Shown in pieces: positions 10,822 to 22,357 of a DNA stretch of 39,597 bases (position 1 is its first letter; each line of letters begins with the position of its first letter). Location of the stretch: NCBI GenBank assembly GCA_037447655.1, contig JBBHKE010002683.1, positions 436,001-475,597 on the forward strand. The letters are read 5' to 3'. The position numbers were made by a program, and so were the translations under genes. The notes beneath the pieces are model-generated. The model saw nothing but the letters and a program-made list of their open reading frames with translations, did not search any database and was not told where the DNA came from. The DNA comes from Zygnema cylindricum (taxonomy: Eukaryota > Streptophyta > Zygnematophyceae > Zygnematales > Zygnemataceae).

Positions 10822-12139
10822 AAGGTATCTAGAGTGTCTTATCTAGATGAACCTCAAATTTATGGAGAGGCAATGAACTGTCCGGAAAGAAACTGATAGA
10901 AGACAGCCATTAATGAGGAGATGGCCTCAATTATGGCGGCCGATACTTAGGAGTTGGTGGAATGCCCACCTGACCGAAAGCCAATTAGGTATAAGTGGGT
11001 ATTCAAACTAAAGCTCAACCTTGATAACTCCATTAAGCGTTATAAGGCTCGGTAAGTGGCCAAAAGGTACACTCAGAAAGAGGGAATCGACTTTTAGGAA
11101 ACCTTTGCTCCTGTCATCAAATTTCCCTCTTTCAGTATCCTTCTTTTTTTGGCGGAAGCAGAAGACATGGAGGTGCACTAGATGGACATCAAGATAGCCT
11201 TCGTGCATGGAGAGCTAGACGAGGAGATCTCCATGTGATAACCCAAAGGATTAGTGGAACAAGGAGAGGAGAGCAAGGTATGTCGGCTGATCAAATCTCT
11301 CTCTGGTCTGAAACAGGTGCCTCGTTAGTTGAAGAAGAAACTTGATGAGTTTCTAACTGGTCTAAGATAAATTTTTGATCAGCTCAGATCACTCGATTTA
11401 CTTGTTTCTAGATAAAGAAGGTATTATTTTTATTGCAATTTATGTTGATGATTTGCTTCTTTTAAATAAATCCGTAGATAAAGTTATAAACTGAAAACGG
11501 ATCTAAAAGGGAGATTTGAGATGAAGGATATGGGGGAGGCATGATATATTTTGGGAATTCAGGTAGAGAGAGACAAAGATAGAAAGATAATCAGATTAAC
11601 TTAGAAAAAGGCCATTTGGAACATGTTTGAAAAGTTTCAGATGGAAAAGGCTAATAGTTGTATAACTCCAATCGAGTTGAATGAGGGAAGTGAGGGGAGT
11701 GTAGAAGAAAGAGTTATAATTTTGAATGATGAATTAGGTACTGAAGAGCAGAAGTTTATGCAAACTATTCCTTAAAAACAAGTAGTGGGCAACTTAATGT
11801 ATTTTATGAATTGTACACGGCCGGATTTGGTTGCTGTTGTAGGAGTATTGACTAGGAGTTTGAATGATCCCACTAAAAAAGATTAGGAGGCACCTAAGAG
11901 AGTCCTTAGATATCTTATAGGGGCTTGGGATTTATGGTTGTATTTGGGTGGGGACAATATTGACATCACTTGGGTGGGGACAATATTGACATCACCACTT
12001 GGAGTGATGCTAGTTATGGGGATTCTTCTATGAGGAAAGTCACTTTTGGATATGTTTTGGGTGTGGGTGATGAATCTTGCTGCTAGAGCAGCAAACAACA
12101 AAAGGTTATTGCTCAGTCCACCATGGAGGTTGAGTATAT
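10822..12139 (+). pseudogene. A1 pol fragment: reverse transcriptase and start of RNase H
   Basis: This continues A1 after the B2 insertion. Readable pieces include [38 protein letters not shown], the catalytic-site sequence FIAIYVDDLLLLNKS near 11430-11470, GEA*YILGIQVERDKDRK, and QVVGNLMYFMNCTRPDLVAVVGVLTRSL. There are many stops and frameshifts, for example a run of damage around 11236-11390. A 26-bp tandem duplication at 11945-11996 adds another frameshift in RNase H. The fragment ends in QSTMEVEY where A3 is inserted at 12140. The same reading continues at 32375. Confidence 0.85.
11945..11996 (+). repeat. 26-bp tandem duplication within A1
   Basis: Two adjacent copies start at 11945 and 11971, each beginning TGGGTGGGGACAATATTGAC and differing at one base. 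The matching stretch in A2 and A4 (LHLGGxHTDITTW) is single. Since 26 is not a multiple of 3, the duplication destroyed the frame. Confidence 0.85.
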
Positions 12140-13121
12140 TGCAATTATGTGTCCTCCTTTGGACTACTGAATTCAAGAGGCCTGAATATAACTTTTAACA
12201 ACCCACTTCAAGCCACAACAACTGCTGGCCTAGAGGGCTAATTGACAGTCTGACTGAACCCTTGTGCAACCTGGACTCTCTTTAGTCTGTAGCAAAAAGA
12301 ATCACGGAAAACGACAAACCAACCGATAAGTTATAAGGAAGAAAAGATGTCAATCTTTTATACAAGCTCTATGGGAGAAAGGTGCTACATACCCAAATCC
12401 CCTAAGTCCAAAAATCCCTCTCACAAACCCTATCTTGTGAAATATCCTCCAATCAAGAGACTATAAAGTACAAAAAAGTACAGTGGCCGATGTACTTTCT
12501 GTACGGCTTGTGTACGACAAGGCCATAGAGTGGACGCGTGTCGCCTTCGGACTCGTCCTCATGTCGTCCAAAATTCTTGCTGCTCAATTTTATCGTGCCA
12601 CGTATCACTAAGTCACGCCACGTCCGTAAACCGCCAAAGTGACCATTCCATGACCTCGGTGATAATTAGCGCCGTCGGATGAAGACCGACTTTTGATATT
12701 CGGTGTCGAAGTTAATGTTTAATTCATTTGTTTCGTGCGGCGGATTTGATGCACGCACTAAATCTAATATGTCTTTATGCTCAATATTCGTAGTTCCGTT
12801 AATCAAACTAATGTTCATATTAATATTTAAATATATATCTTACCCCATGTACTGTAACGAACTTCTACGACAGACCGCTTAGAGCTGACGGCTACGCCTC
12901 GCTCTGCTGGTCGGAGGTTCGAGTCCTGTCGAAATTAACCTTTTATTGAGGGTGACTTATGTCACTCTTTAGTCTTGCCCTTGGAGCTAAGGCAGCCATG
13001 GCTGAACCACCCTCTCTAATCTTTAGAGACAACAACAAGTATGGGGGTAGAGAGAGGAGGTGGAGGCAAGTTGTCCGCCCATTTATTTTCCTATTTTGCC
13101 TATTTATTTAGACCTAGAAAA
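12140..13121 (-). repeat. 3' LTR of A3, main part
   Basis: On the plus strand it opens TGCAATTATGTGTCC, the reverse of the family A LTR end. It runs to CTAGAAAA at 13121, where A2 starts. The missing start of this LTR is at 17235-17263. The two parts total 1011 bp, close to the 1009 bp of the 5' LTR. Five GTAC sites lie at 12468-12514. Confidence 0.9.
12858..12944 (+). other. tRNA-like module in A3 3' LTR
   Basis: It has a perfect box B, GGTTCGAGTCC at 12916-12926, and a D-arm-like CTTAGAGC at 12878-12885. A hairpin-forming CGGCTACGCC lies between them. TTTT at 12941-12944 could end RNA polymerase III transcription. It is antisense to the LTR. It does not fold into a full cloverleaf, so it is not called a tRNA gene. 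Confidence 0.6.
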
Positions 13122-13457
13122 TGTTGAAATAACTAGTTTTTGGGTATTTTCTAGGTCTAAACACATTAGCGGAAAAAGATAAGAAAAAGTGCAGGTAGCC
13201 TGCCTCCATCTCTTCTCTCTTGCCCACATACTTGTTCTAGGCACTGAAGGGGAGAAAGAGTGATAGAGCCATGGCTGCCTTAGCTCCATAGGCAGGACTA
13301 AATAGTGACTTAAGTCACTCTCAACAAAAGGTTGAGTCCGGCAGGACTTGAACCTCCGACCAGCAGAGCGCGACATAGCAGTTAGCTCTAACCAGTCTGT
13401 TGTAGATGTCCGTTAAGATACATAGGGTTTGATATATATTTAAACTTGTGTATGGTC
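13122..13457 (+). repeat. 5' LTR of A2, truncated
   Basis: It starts TGTTGAAATAACTAG and matches 16229-16563 of the 3' LTR up to ACTTGTGTAYGGTC. There it is joined at about 13458 to pol sequence. Confidence 0.88.
13325..13415 (-). other. tRNA-like module in A2 5' LTR
   Basis: On the minus strand it has GGTTAGAGC, the CTATGTCGCGCTCTGCTGG middle, box B GGTTCAAGTCC (13354-13344) and then TTTT (13329-13326). It is antisense to the LTR. Confidence 0.6.
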
Positions 13458-16197
13458 CTAAGCTTAGTGTAGAAGAAGGCATTCACTTTGGTGATAATAA
13501 AATGGTGGATGATTGTAGTGAATGTGCTCAAGGAAAAGGTCACATACTTCCTTTTCCCAAAGTCGCCACATATAAGGGGAAAAAGGTCCTAGATCTAGTC
13601 CACACAGATATTTGGGGACCCTCAAGAGTACCTTTGGTTGGATAGAAGAGGTTTATGTTAACAATAAGTGATGACTGGACTAGGTACTCTAGGTCTACTT
13701 CCTAAACACAAAGTTTGAAACACCAACTTACTTCAAAGAATATATAGACTGGAGTGAGAAGTTGCATGGAACCATCTTTAAGAGATTAAGGAGTGATACT
13801 GGGGGAGAATATACCTCTAACCAATTTGAGGAAAACGTGAGAGATGAGGGAGTTGTACACCTGAAAAATGCACTGTATAACTTGGAACAAAATTGTGTAG
13901 CTAAGTGATTGAATTGAACACTAGGGATAGTGTATGCAGTATATTGGTTGACAAGAAAATAGGAAAGAGATTTTGGGCGAAGCCATGAACTGTGCCAACT
14001 ACATTAAGAATAGAGTCATTACCTGAGCCGTAAAAGGAATGACACCTTATAAGAGATGAATTGGAAGGAAACCAGATATCTCATACCTTAAAGTATTCAG
14101 TAGCTAAGTTTACAGTCTTGATACGGATAAGAAAACTGGAAACTAGATGCTAAGGGCAAACTTCGATACTTTGTACGATATAATGAGGATGTCAAGGGAT
14201 ATAGAGTCAATGACTTAGCAAAGCAAGATATTATTCTGGTCAAACACCTAGTTGACATGGATGAAAGGAAGTCATTTAACCCCCACAAATATACCATGAA
14301 GATAAAAATTTGTTTTGAGTCTCAAAGCGAAGAGAGTCTTGTATTTCCCAAAAACGACATGAGTGAAATAGTGATTGCAGATTTAGGGGAGATCTAAGAT
14401 ATAAGAAATCTAACGGACACCTCACATATTCCTATAGACTTCGAGGAGACAAAAACGACGAAACTAGAACTAGCTTCCATGAATAGAGGAGCTGATGAGA
14501 TATTAAGGAGATACTTAAGACTTCTTTCCATTCCAGCTTCAAAGTTTGAGGGAGGGAGAAGGAGCAACAAAAGGATACAAGAGAAACAGTCAGCTCATAA
14601 GGTAATTATGCTATCTCATCCTGATGTGCCTCAGTTTTACTTTGAGGTGGTGAACAACCCAGAAATAGACAGATGGATTTGAACCATTAATGATGAGATG
14701 GCTTCCATCATGGAAGCGTATACTTGGGAACTAGGGATTGTCCCCCAGACAGAAAACCTATTGGCTCTAAATGGGTATTTAAACTAAAATTGAACCCAGA
14801 AAATATCATTGAAAGATATAAAGCTCGTTTGGTAGCAAAGGGGTTCACCCAAAAAAAAGGTATTGACTATGGGGAGACGTTTGCTCCAGTTGTTCGCTTC
14901 CTATAAGTAAGGATTCTCCACAGTGTGGCAACCAGAAGACATTAAAATACACAAGATGGATATTAAGATTGCCTTTCTTAATGGTGAGTTACAGGAAGAA
15001 ATTTTTATAAGGCAACTAGAGGGGATTGTGAAAGAAGGAGAAGAGAGTAAAGTCTGCATGCTCATAAAGTCCTTATATGGATTAAAGCAAGCTCCCCGAC
15101 AGTGGAATAAGAAACTAGATGAGTTTCTCACCAGCCTAGGATATATCTGGATAAGCTTTGACCATTCTAACTATATATTTGAAGATGATAATGGTGTGAT
15201 TTTCATTGCAATTTATGTGGATGATCTGCTGGTGTAGAGTTAGTCTTTGGAAAAGATCAATAAGTTAAAGAAATATCTTAGAAGCATATTTGATATAAAG
15301 GATTTAGGGGAGGCAAGGTGTATTTTGGGAATCGAAATAGAGAGAGATAAGGGGAAAAAGGTTATCACACTTAATCAACAGGAACAAATAGGCAATGTGC
15401 TTGAGAAGTTCCAAATGGAAAAGGCAAAAAGTTGTACCACTCCCATGGACTTGAAGAAAGTAAGTGATGGGAGTGTAAAAGGAGGAGTGAATATCTTAGA
15501 TGATCAAATGAGTCTTGAGGAGAGAGAGTTTATGAAGTCAATTCGTTATAGACAGGTCGTAGGAAGTTTGATCTACTTTATCAATTTTACAAGGCCGGAC
15601 ATAGCAGCAGCAGTAGGAGTCCTTAGTAGGAGTGTTAACAATCTTAAGAAGAGAGATTCGGAGGCAGCTAAGAGAGTCATGAGATATCTGGTAGGAACTA
15701 GAGAATTATGGTTGCATTTAGGAGGGAAGCACACTGATATCACTACTTGGAGTGATGCAAGTGATAAGGATTGACCTATGAGAAGATCCACATCTGGGTA
15801 TGTGTTCTATATGGGGGAAGGTGCTTGTTGTTAAAGTAGTAAGCAACTAAAGGTAGTTGCTCAGTCTACCATGGAGGCAAAGTATATGGCCTCTTGTTCT
15901 ACTGTGAAAGAGTTGATGTGGGTCTAGTCCTTGTTGCAAGAATTGGGGTTTATCAAAGAGGGAGTACAAAAAGTTTTCTGTGATAATCAGGCTGCCATTG
16001 CTAATGCAACGAATCAAGAACATCATTTAAAGGCTAAGCATATAGACATAAGATTGGGTTTCGTAAAGGAAAAGGTTGAAAATAAAATTGTAAATCTTAT
16101 GTATAAATTCGATGAAAAATTGGTGGCTGACATGATGACCAAACTTGTGCCTTCCCTTAAGTTAAAATATTGTAGGGAAAAATGTGGATTAAAATAA
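13458..16197 (+). pseudogene. A2 pol pseudogene: partial integrase, reverse transcriptase, RNase H
   Basis: It opens in the integrase zinc region with CSECAQGKGH, then KVLDLVHTDIWGPS. The integrase core from 13650 to 14400 is full of frameshifts (SDTGGEYTSN replaces SDNGG near 13792). From about 14760 the reading is good: [71 protein letters not shown] and the catalytic IAIYVDDLLV. RNase H follows with QSTMEAKYMASCS, VFCDNQAAIANA and ADMMTKLVPSLKLKYC, ending at about 16195. From 14923 on, one frame is kept and broken only by single stop codons (for example at 15235, 15772, 15832 and 15928). The polymerase end therefore decayed much less than the integrase part. Confidence 0.9.
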
Positions 16198-16228
16198 AAG
16201 TTAAAATTAGACTACAAAATAAGGGGAG

Positions 16229-17229
16229 TGTTGAAATAACTAGTTTTTAGGTATTTTCCAAGTCTAAATAGATTAGCAGAAAAAGATAAGAAAAAGTGAA
16301 GGCAGCTTTCCTCCATCTCTTCTCTCTTGCCCCCATATTTTTTGTATCCACTAAATGAGAGAGAGAGTGATGGAGGCATGGCTGCCTCAACTCCATAGGA
16401 AGGACTTAAAATTGACTTAAGTCACTCTCAACAAAAGGTTGAGTTTGGCAAGACTTGAAGTTATGACCGGCAGAGCGCGGCGTAGCCGTTAGCTCTAACC
16501 AGTATGTCGTAGAAGTCTATTAGGTTGCATATGGTTTGATATCTATTTAAACTTGTGTACGGTCGTGAAACCGGTTAATTAAAACTTGAACGAAGGAACA
16601 TAAAACTAGTTAAAGTTTAGTCCAGACGTCATTTCACACGAAACAAATGAATCAGACATTTGTTTCGACGGCTAATATTTAATGTCACATTTAATCCTAC
16701 GGCATAGATCACTGTCGTGATCCCGGAATGGTCAATTTGGTGTTTTTGGACTTGGCATGACCCGCCGCCACGTGGAGGGATAACATTTGGTTGTAGGAAT
16801 TCAAGGGAGCGTACCGACCAGTGAAAGGTTCACACGCGTCCCTTTAGCGGCCTTGTCGCACACAAGTTGTAGAGAAAAAACATCGCATGTAGTACCTTTC
16901 TGTACTTTACAGTTATGTGATTGGGTCGTACATTAGTAGATAGGGGTTGTGAGAGGGAAGAAGGACTTAACATATTTTTAGACAGTCACCTCTCCTTTGG
17001 GAGCTTTTTATAAATTGTCATCTTTCCCACCTCATAATTTATCTGCTGGTTGGCTGTTTTGAGTGATTCTCTTTGCTACTGACTCAAGGGAGTCTAATCT
17101 GCACACGTGTGCAGTCAGACTATCACTTTGCTTTCTACGGCAGTAGTGGTTAAGGCTTGAAGTGTGTTAGTTAAAAGCTATCTAGAGGCGTCCTCAATTT
17201 TATAGTCTATTAGAAGACACATAATTGCA
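16229..17229 (+). repeat. 3' LTR of A2 (1001 bp)
   Basis: The purine tract AAGGGGAG at 16221-16228 precedes TGTTGAAATAACTAG. The LTR ends CATAATTGCA at 17229, followed by the target copy GAAAA. A G-box CACGTG is at 16769-16774, and a TATAAAT near 17010 fits a promoter position. Confidence 0.92.
16435..16522 (-). other. tRNA-like module in A2 3' LTR (degenerate)
   Basis: The D-arm-like GGTTAGAGC and the CGGCTACGCC hairpin are kept, but box B is damaged (AACTTCAAGTCT). TTTT is present at 16433-16436. Confidence 0.5.
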
Positions 17230-17234
17230 GAAAA

Positions 17235-17263
17235 AATACCCTATAAATCTAGTACTTTTAACA
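17235..17263 (-). repeat. 3' LTR of A3, start segment
   Basis: On the minus strand this reads TGTTAAAAGTACTAG and on to the A2 target site. It is preceded by the A3 purine tract TAAGAAGAG (17271-17263), a mutated form of TAAGGGGAG. It completes the LTR at 12140-13121. Confidence 0.85.
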
Positions 17264-20200
17264 CTCTTCTTATTTTCTAGTCTAACTTTAATTTCAGTTT
17301 TAGTCCACACTTTACTCTGCAATATTTTAACTTAGGAGAAGGCACTAGTTTTGTCATCATATCAGCCACCATTTCCACATCAGATCTATGTACAAGATTC
17401 CTAATCTTATTCTACGCTTTTTCTCTCACAAAACTCAATCTTATGTCTATATGTTTAGCCTTGAAATGATGTTCTAGTTTAGCTACAATTGCAATAGCAG
17501 CTTGATTATCACAAAACACTTTACTCTTAAGGTTGCCTCCTAATCTCTCTTCTTATGATTGTTAACACTCCTACGGAGGACTCTTACTGCTGCTGCTATG
17601 TCCGTCCCTTTACAGTTCATAAAGTAGATCAAACTTCCTACGACTTTTCTTTTAGGAATAGAATTTATAAACTCTTTCTTCTGTGGACTCATCTGACCAT
17701 CTAAGATTATCACTCCTCTTTCTACACTCCCATCACTTACTTTCTTCATGTCCATGAGAGTGTTACAACTGTTAGCCTTTTCCATCTCGAATTTCTCAAT
17801 CATATTACCTATTGCTTCTTTCTGAGTATGTTTGATAATCCTTTTCCCCCTATCCCTCTCCATTTCGATCCCCAAAATATATCTTGCCTCCCCTAAATCC
17901 TTCATATTTAATATGCTTTTAAGATCTTTCTTTAACTTATTGTTCTTTTCCAAAGACTTACTTAACATAAGTAGATCATCCAAATAAATAGCAATAAAAA
18001 TCACACCATTCTCTCATTCAAATATATAGATTAAATGGTCATAGCTGATCCAGATATATCCCACACTGGTGAGAAACTCATATAATTTTTTTTTCTATAT
18101 TGGAGAGTTTGCTTCAGTCCATATAAAGACTTTATGAGCCTGCAATCTTTGCTCTTCTCTCCTTCCTCCACAAACCCCTCAAGTTGCCTCATGAAATTTT
18201 CTTGCCCTAACTCACCATTATAAAAAGGCAGTCTTAATATCTATCTAGTGTATTTCCATGTCTTTTGCTGCTGCCAGATTGAGGAAAATCCTTACTAATG
18301 GAAACCGAACAACAAGGGCAAAAGTCTCCTCATAGTCAATCCCTTCCTTTTGGGTGAACCCTTTTGCTACCAATCGAGCCTTGTATCTCTTAAAGGTATT
18401 ATCTAGGTTCAGTTTTAGTTTAAACACCCATTAACACCCAATTCGTTTTCTTTCCAGAAGACAGTCCGCTAGTTCCCAAGTATTTACTTCTTTGATGGAG
18501 GCCATCTCATCATTTGTCGCTAAAAACCATCTGTCTCTCTCGTGACTATTTAGAGCCTCAGTGTATGAATGAGGCTCATCGGGGTGAGATAGCTTAGATA
18601 CCTTGTGAGCTAATTGTTTTTCTTGAATCCTTTTGGTGCTCCTTCTTCCTCCCTCAAACTCGGAAGCTAGGATAGAGGGAAGTCTTCAATTTCTCCTTAC
18701 TGTCTCATCGGCTCCCATATCTATGGAAGTCGGTTTTGGTTCCTCCTCTTCTGTATCCTCAAAATTTAAGGAATATGTGAGGTTTTTGGTGGATCTCCTG
18801 TATCTTGGATTTCCCTTGAATATACAATCCCTATTTCACTTATGCCACTTTTGGGAAAGATGGAGTCCTCCTCACCTTCAGACTCAAATCTGATTTTTAT
18901 ATTTTCGGTATATTAAAATGGGTCAAATGATTTCCCTTTATCCATCAAAACTAGGTGCTTGACCAAAATGATATCTCTCTTTGCTAAGTCATACAATCTA
19001 TATCGTTTGACATCCTCATCATATCCTACAAAGTATCCAGGTTTTCCCTTAGCATCTAGTTTCCAATTTTTCCTATTCGTGTTAAGACTATAAACTTGGC
19101 TACCGACTACTTTAAGGTGAGAGATATCTTGTTTCCTTCCAGCCCATCTCTCATAAGGTGTCATTCCCTTTTTATCTGAGGTAAGGACTCTATTTTTAAT
19201 GTAGTTGGCGTAGTTCATGGCTTTTGCCCAAAATCTCTTTCCTATTTTCTTGTCGGCCAACATACTGCATGCACTATCTCCTTGTGTTCGGTTCAACCTC
19301 TAGCTACCCCATTTTATTCCCAGTTATATGGTACAATTTTTTGGTGCTGAACTCCCTCATCTCTCAAGTATTCCTCAAACTGGTTAGAGGTTTATTCCTC
19401 CCCATTATCACTCGTTATTGAGTTAATGGGGGTTCCATGCAATTTTTCACTCTGAATTTATATTCTTTGAAGTAAGTTCATGTTTCAAACTTTGTTTTTA
19501 GGAAGTGGACTCTGGAGTATCTAGACTAGTCATCGGTTATTGTCAACATAAACCTCTTTCCTCCAACGAAAGGTACTTTTGGAGGTCTCCCAATATCTGT
19601 GTGGACCAGATATAGTACCTTTTCACCTCTATATGTGGTGGCTTTGAAAAGAAGTCTGTCAACCTTACCTTGAACAGAGCCACTAGAATTATCCATAATT
19701 TCATGATCCCCAAACATAATGCCTTCTACTACCCCAAGCTTTTTCATTTCCCTCAACCTATCAAAATGATCATGCCCCAATCACTTATGCCAAATCATCA
19801 ACTTAGGAACACCAACATAGTAAGCATTGTTCTTTTCAGTAGTGAGGTTAAGCCTAAACATTCCTTGGCTACCCTTATCTATCTTGAATTAGACTTCATC
19901 CCCATACTTACCTGTAAAGACTCCCTTACTAATGAAGGTACCAAACTCTTTGTCATCTAACACAGACTTAGAGACAAGATTATTACTCAGAAGAGGAATG
20001 TAGAATACATTTGAGAATGTGAGTATAGAAGTCTTTCCCTCCACTAAAACTTTCAAATCTACCGACCCCACTAGATCTATTGTAATCACTCTCCCATCCC
20101 ATAACTGTATCTCTACAGTAGGGATTTTTCTTAGCTTAGTAAAGATATGCTTATCACGACACATAATCATAGATGCACCTAAGTCAATAATCCATTTTTC

Positions 20201-21362
20201 ATGTGGAGCTTCCCGAATTGCTATGAGAGCACACTTCTGTTTCTGAGGGATCTCCTTCTCTTCCACACTCTTGTCAACAAGAAGCTCCCCATCTTCCTCC
20301 TCAAAGGACTAGTCCTCATTCTCTCCTCTCACTTTTTTGACCACAAGTGCCTTATTCTTCCCATTGGAAGAACCCCCTCCACGGTTCTCTGGGAGCCTCA
20401 GCTCCGACAGCTTGACACAATCAGCGATGAAGTGTCCCGGTTTTTTGCAAAAGTGACAAAGACCTTTTGGGGGCCTCGGTCCTCCAGATCAATCTCTCTA
20501 TCTTTTGAATGGTTTATTCGGATCCTTTCCCCATCGGTTTCCTCTTACAGGTAGAGCTTGGATGCTCTTCCCCCCCCTTCTAATCTTAATTGTGTTCTCG
20601 CGCACAAGTATCATTTAGACCACTGTGTTCCACTTGTATGAACTGTCAATCATTTCGTATACTCGGTACACTATGTTTTCATACTCGACCGATAACTTCA
20701 TGATGAGAGTGTTAAATTTCATCTTCATTGTACCTGTTCACCTGACACTCTCCATCTCCATATACAAACAACATAGATCATTATAATAGTCTAACATCTT
20801 TCCCCCTTTGTATGTATAATTTTCCAACTTTTGTTCAGCCAAGTTGAGCTCATGATTACTAACAACTCTACAGATTTCCACAAAACCTACCCACAACTTC
20901 TCGACCTTGTAAATGTGAAGGTGGGGGGTTGCCAAAGCTTGAGTGAGGTGTCTTAGAATGAAGTTCTTGGCAACCATGTTGATGTCTTCCCACGTTTCGA
21001 TGTTGTTCTCCGCGGTCATCACAGTCGCCGCTCCGGGTGCCGTGGTAATAGCAGGAATTGGAGTAACAGGCGTCTCCTTCTCCTTCCCCTTTTTGGACAC
21101 AGTGTTGTCCCCATCATCTACCTCCTCTACTGCAGCAGAGGATGTTGCAGCAAACCTTTTTCCACCAAACTCTATTGGAGTTTTCTGAGGTGGAAATTTC
21201 ACTTGTCCACTGACAATACCCTAGTATCGTTTTTCCCACAAAGCCACCATCATGATGGATCCTAATAGATGAACCCCGATCCATTGTGATGAAATTATTA
21301 GATTTATGTCGTATTTTCTAGGTATAAATAGTTCACAAAAATTGCACATTGAAGGTGGGGAC
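17264..21362 (-). pseudogene. A3 gag-pol pseudogene (most of it)
   Basis: Reading from high to low coordinates, Gag has RFAATSSAAVEEVDDGDN, then NFILRHLTQALATPHLHIYK and GGKMLDY, and a CCHC knuckle near 20455-20410. Protease has WIIDLGASMIMC near 20190, with Leu in place of Ser or Thr at the active site. The integrase zinc region has lost both cysteines (NSSGSVQGK). The core and TPYERWAGRKQDISHLKV region lie at 19525-18913. Reverse transcriptase is at 18440-17540 and its catalytic site reads IAIYLDDLLM, so the first variable Val of YVDD is Leu. RNase H lost about 290 bp: KKRD near 17545 joins directly to VFCDNQAAIAI. It is interrupted by a micro-LTR at 21287-21346 and ends at the A4 insertion. 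Inactive. Confidence 0.88.
21287..21346 (+). repeat. 60-bp collapsed family A LTR with TSD CATTG
   Basis: The first ~44 bp match the start of the A4 LTR (TGxTGAAATTAxTAGATTTA, then GGTATAAATA). The last ~14 bp match a family A LTR end (CACAAAAATTGCA). The ~940 bp between are missing. CATTG flanks it on both sides (21282-21286, 21347-21351), and A3 gag continues across. It was therefore a true integration, later reduced by recombination and deletion. Confidence 0.82.
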
Positions 21363-22353
21363 TCTTGAATTTAATAGATTCCTAGAGTATTTCTAGGTAT
21401 AAATATATTAGTATAAAAAGGAAAAGAAAATGGCGGACAACCTGCCTCCACCACCTCTCTCTCGCCACCATATTTGTTATAGTCACTAAAGGATAGAGAG
21501 GGTGGTTAAGCCATGGTTGCCTTATTTCAATAGGCAAGACTAAAGAGTGATTTATGTCACTCTTAACAAAAAGTTGAGCCAGGTAGGACTCAAACCTCCG
21601 ACCGGTAGACCACAGCATAGTCGTTAACTCAAACCAGTTTGTTGTAGAAGTCCTTTAAGATACATATGGTTTGAAACGTATTTAAACTTGTATATGATCT
21701 TCTAACCGATTAACTGAAATGTGACCAAAGGAACATAGAAGTAGTTAAAGTTTCAGTATAGACGTCATTTCCCACGAAACAAATGAATCGGACATTTGTT
21801 TCGACGACCGACATCAAATGTCATATTTTATCTAACGGCATTCATCACTACAAAGATCGCGGAATTGTCACTTTGGCATTTATGGACGTGGTATGACCTA
21901 GCGCCACGTGGAAAGATAACATTTGGTCGCAAGAATTCCAAGGAACATACGGAGGAGTGGAAGAGTGACATGCGTCCACTCAATGGCTTTATAATACACA
22001 TGCCATACAAAAAGGAAATCGACCATATTACCTTTGCGTACTTTACAGTCATATGATTGGTTTGTACTTCATTAGATAGGGGTTGTGAAAGGTGTTTAGG
22101 ACTAAGGAAAATCTATTAGGTAATCACCTCTCTCTAAAAGAGCTTTTGAATAAAATTGGCACTTTTGCCAGCTCCTAACTTATCTGCTGGTACGCTGTTT
22201 TCAATGATTTTTTTTGCTACGGCTGCACAGGGGTGCATCCAGACTGTCATTTTCCATTCTTGGGCAGCAGTGGTTGTGGCTTGATGTGCGTTAGTTAAAA
22301 ACTATCTAGTGGCTTCCTGAAATCTGTAGTCCAATGGAGGACACATAATTGCA
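21363..22353 (+). repeat. 5' LTR of A4 (991 bp)
   Basis: It runs from TCTTGAATTTAATAG to CATAATTGCA and matches 30337-31333 throughout. It carries a G-box CACGTG at 21905-21910. Confidence 0.9.
21573..21655 (-). other. tRNA-like module in A4 5' LTR
   Basis: On the minus strand, box B is GGTTTGAGTCC (21596-21586), one base off consensus, and TTTTT follows at 21573-21569. The D-arm part is GGTTTGAGTTAAC. Confidence 0.5.
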
Positions 22354-22357
22354 AGTT

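Larger units (their letters stand above)
13122..17229 (+). mobile_element. Ty1/copia element A2, truncated, TSD GAAAA
   Basis: This plus-strand family A element lies inside the A3 3' LTR, flanked by GAAAA at 13117-13121 and 17230-17234. The 5' LTR keeps only its first ~336 bp and then jumps into the integrase zinc region, so the rest of the LTR, primer site, gag, protease and first part of integrase are gone. The 3' half of pol and the 3' LTR (16229-17229) are intact in structure. The deletion happened after insertion or in the RNA copy; the intact target duplication does not tell which. Confidence 0.92.
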
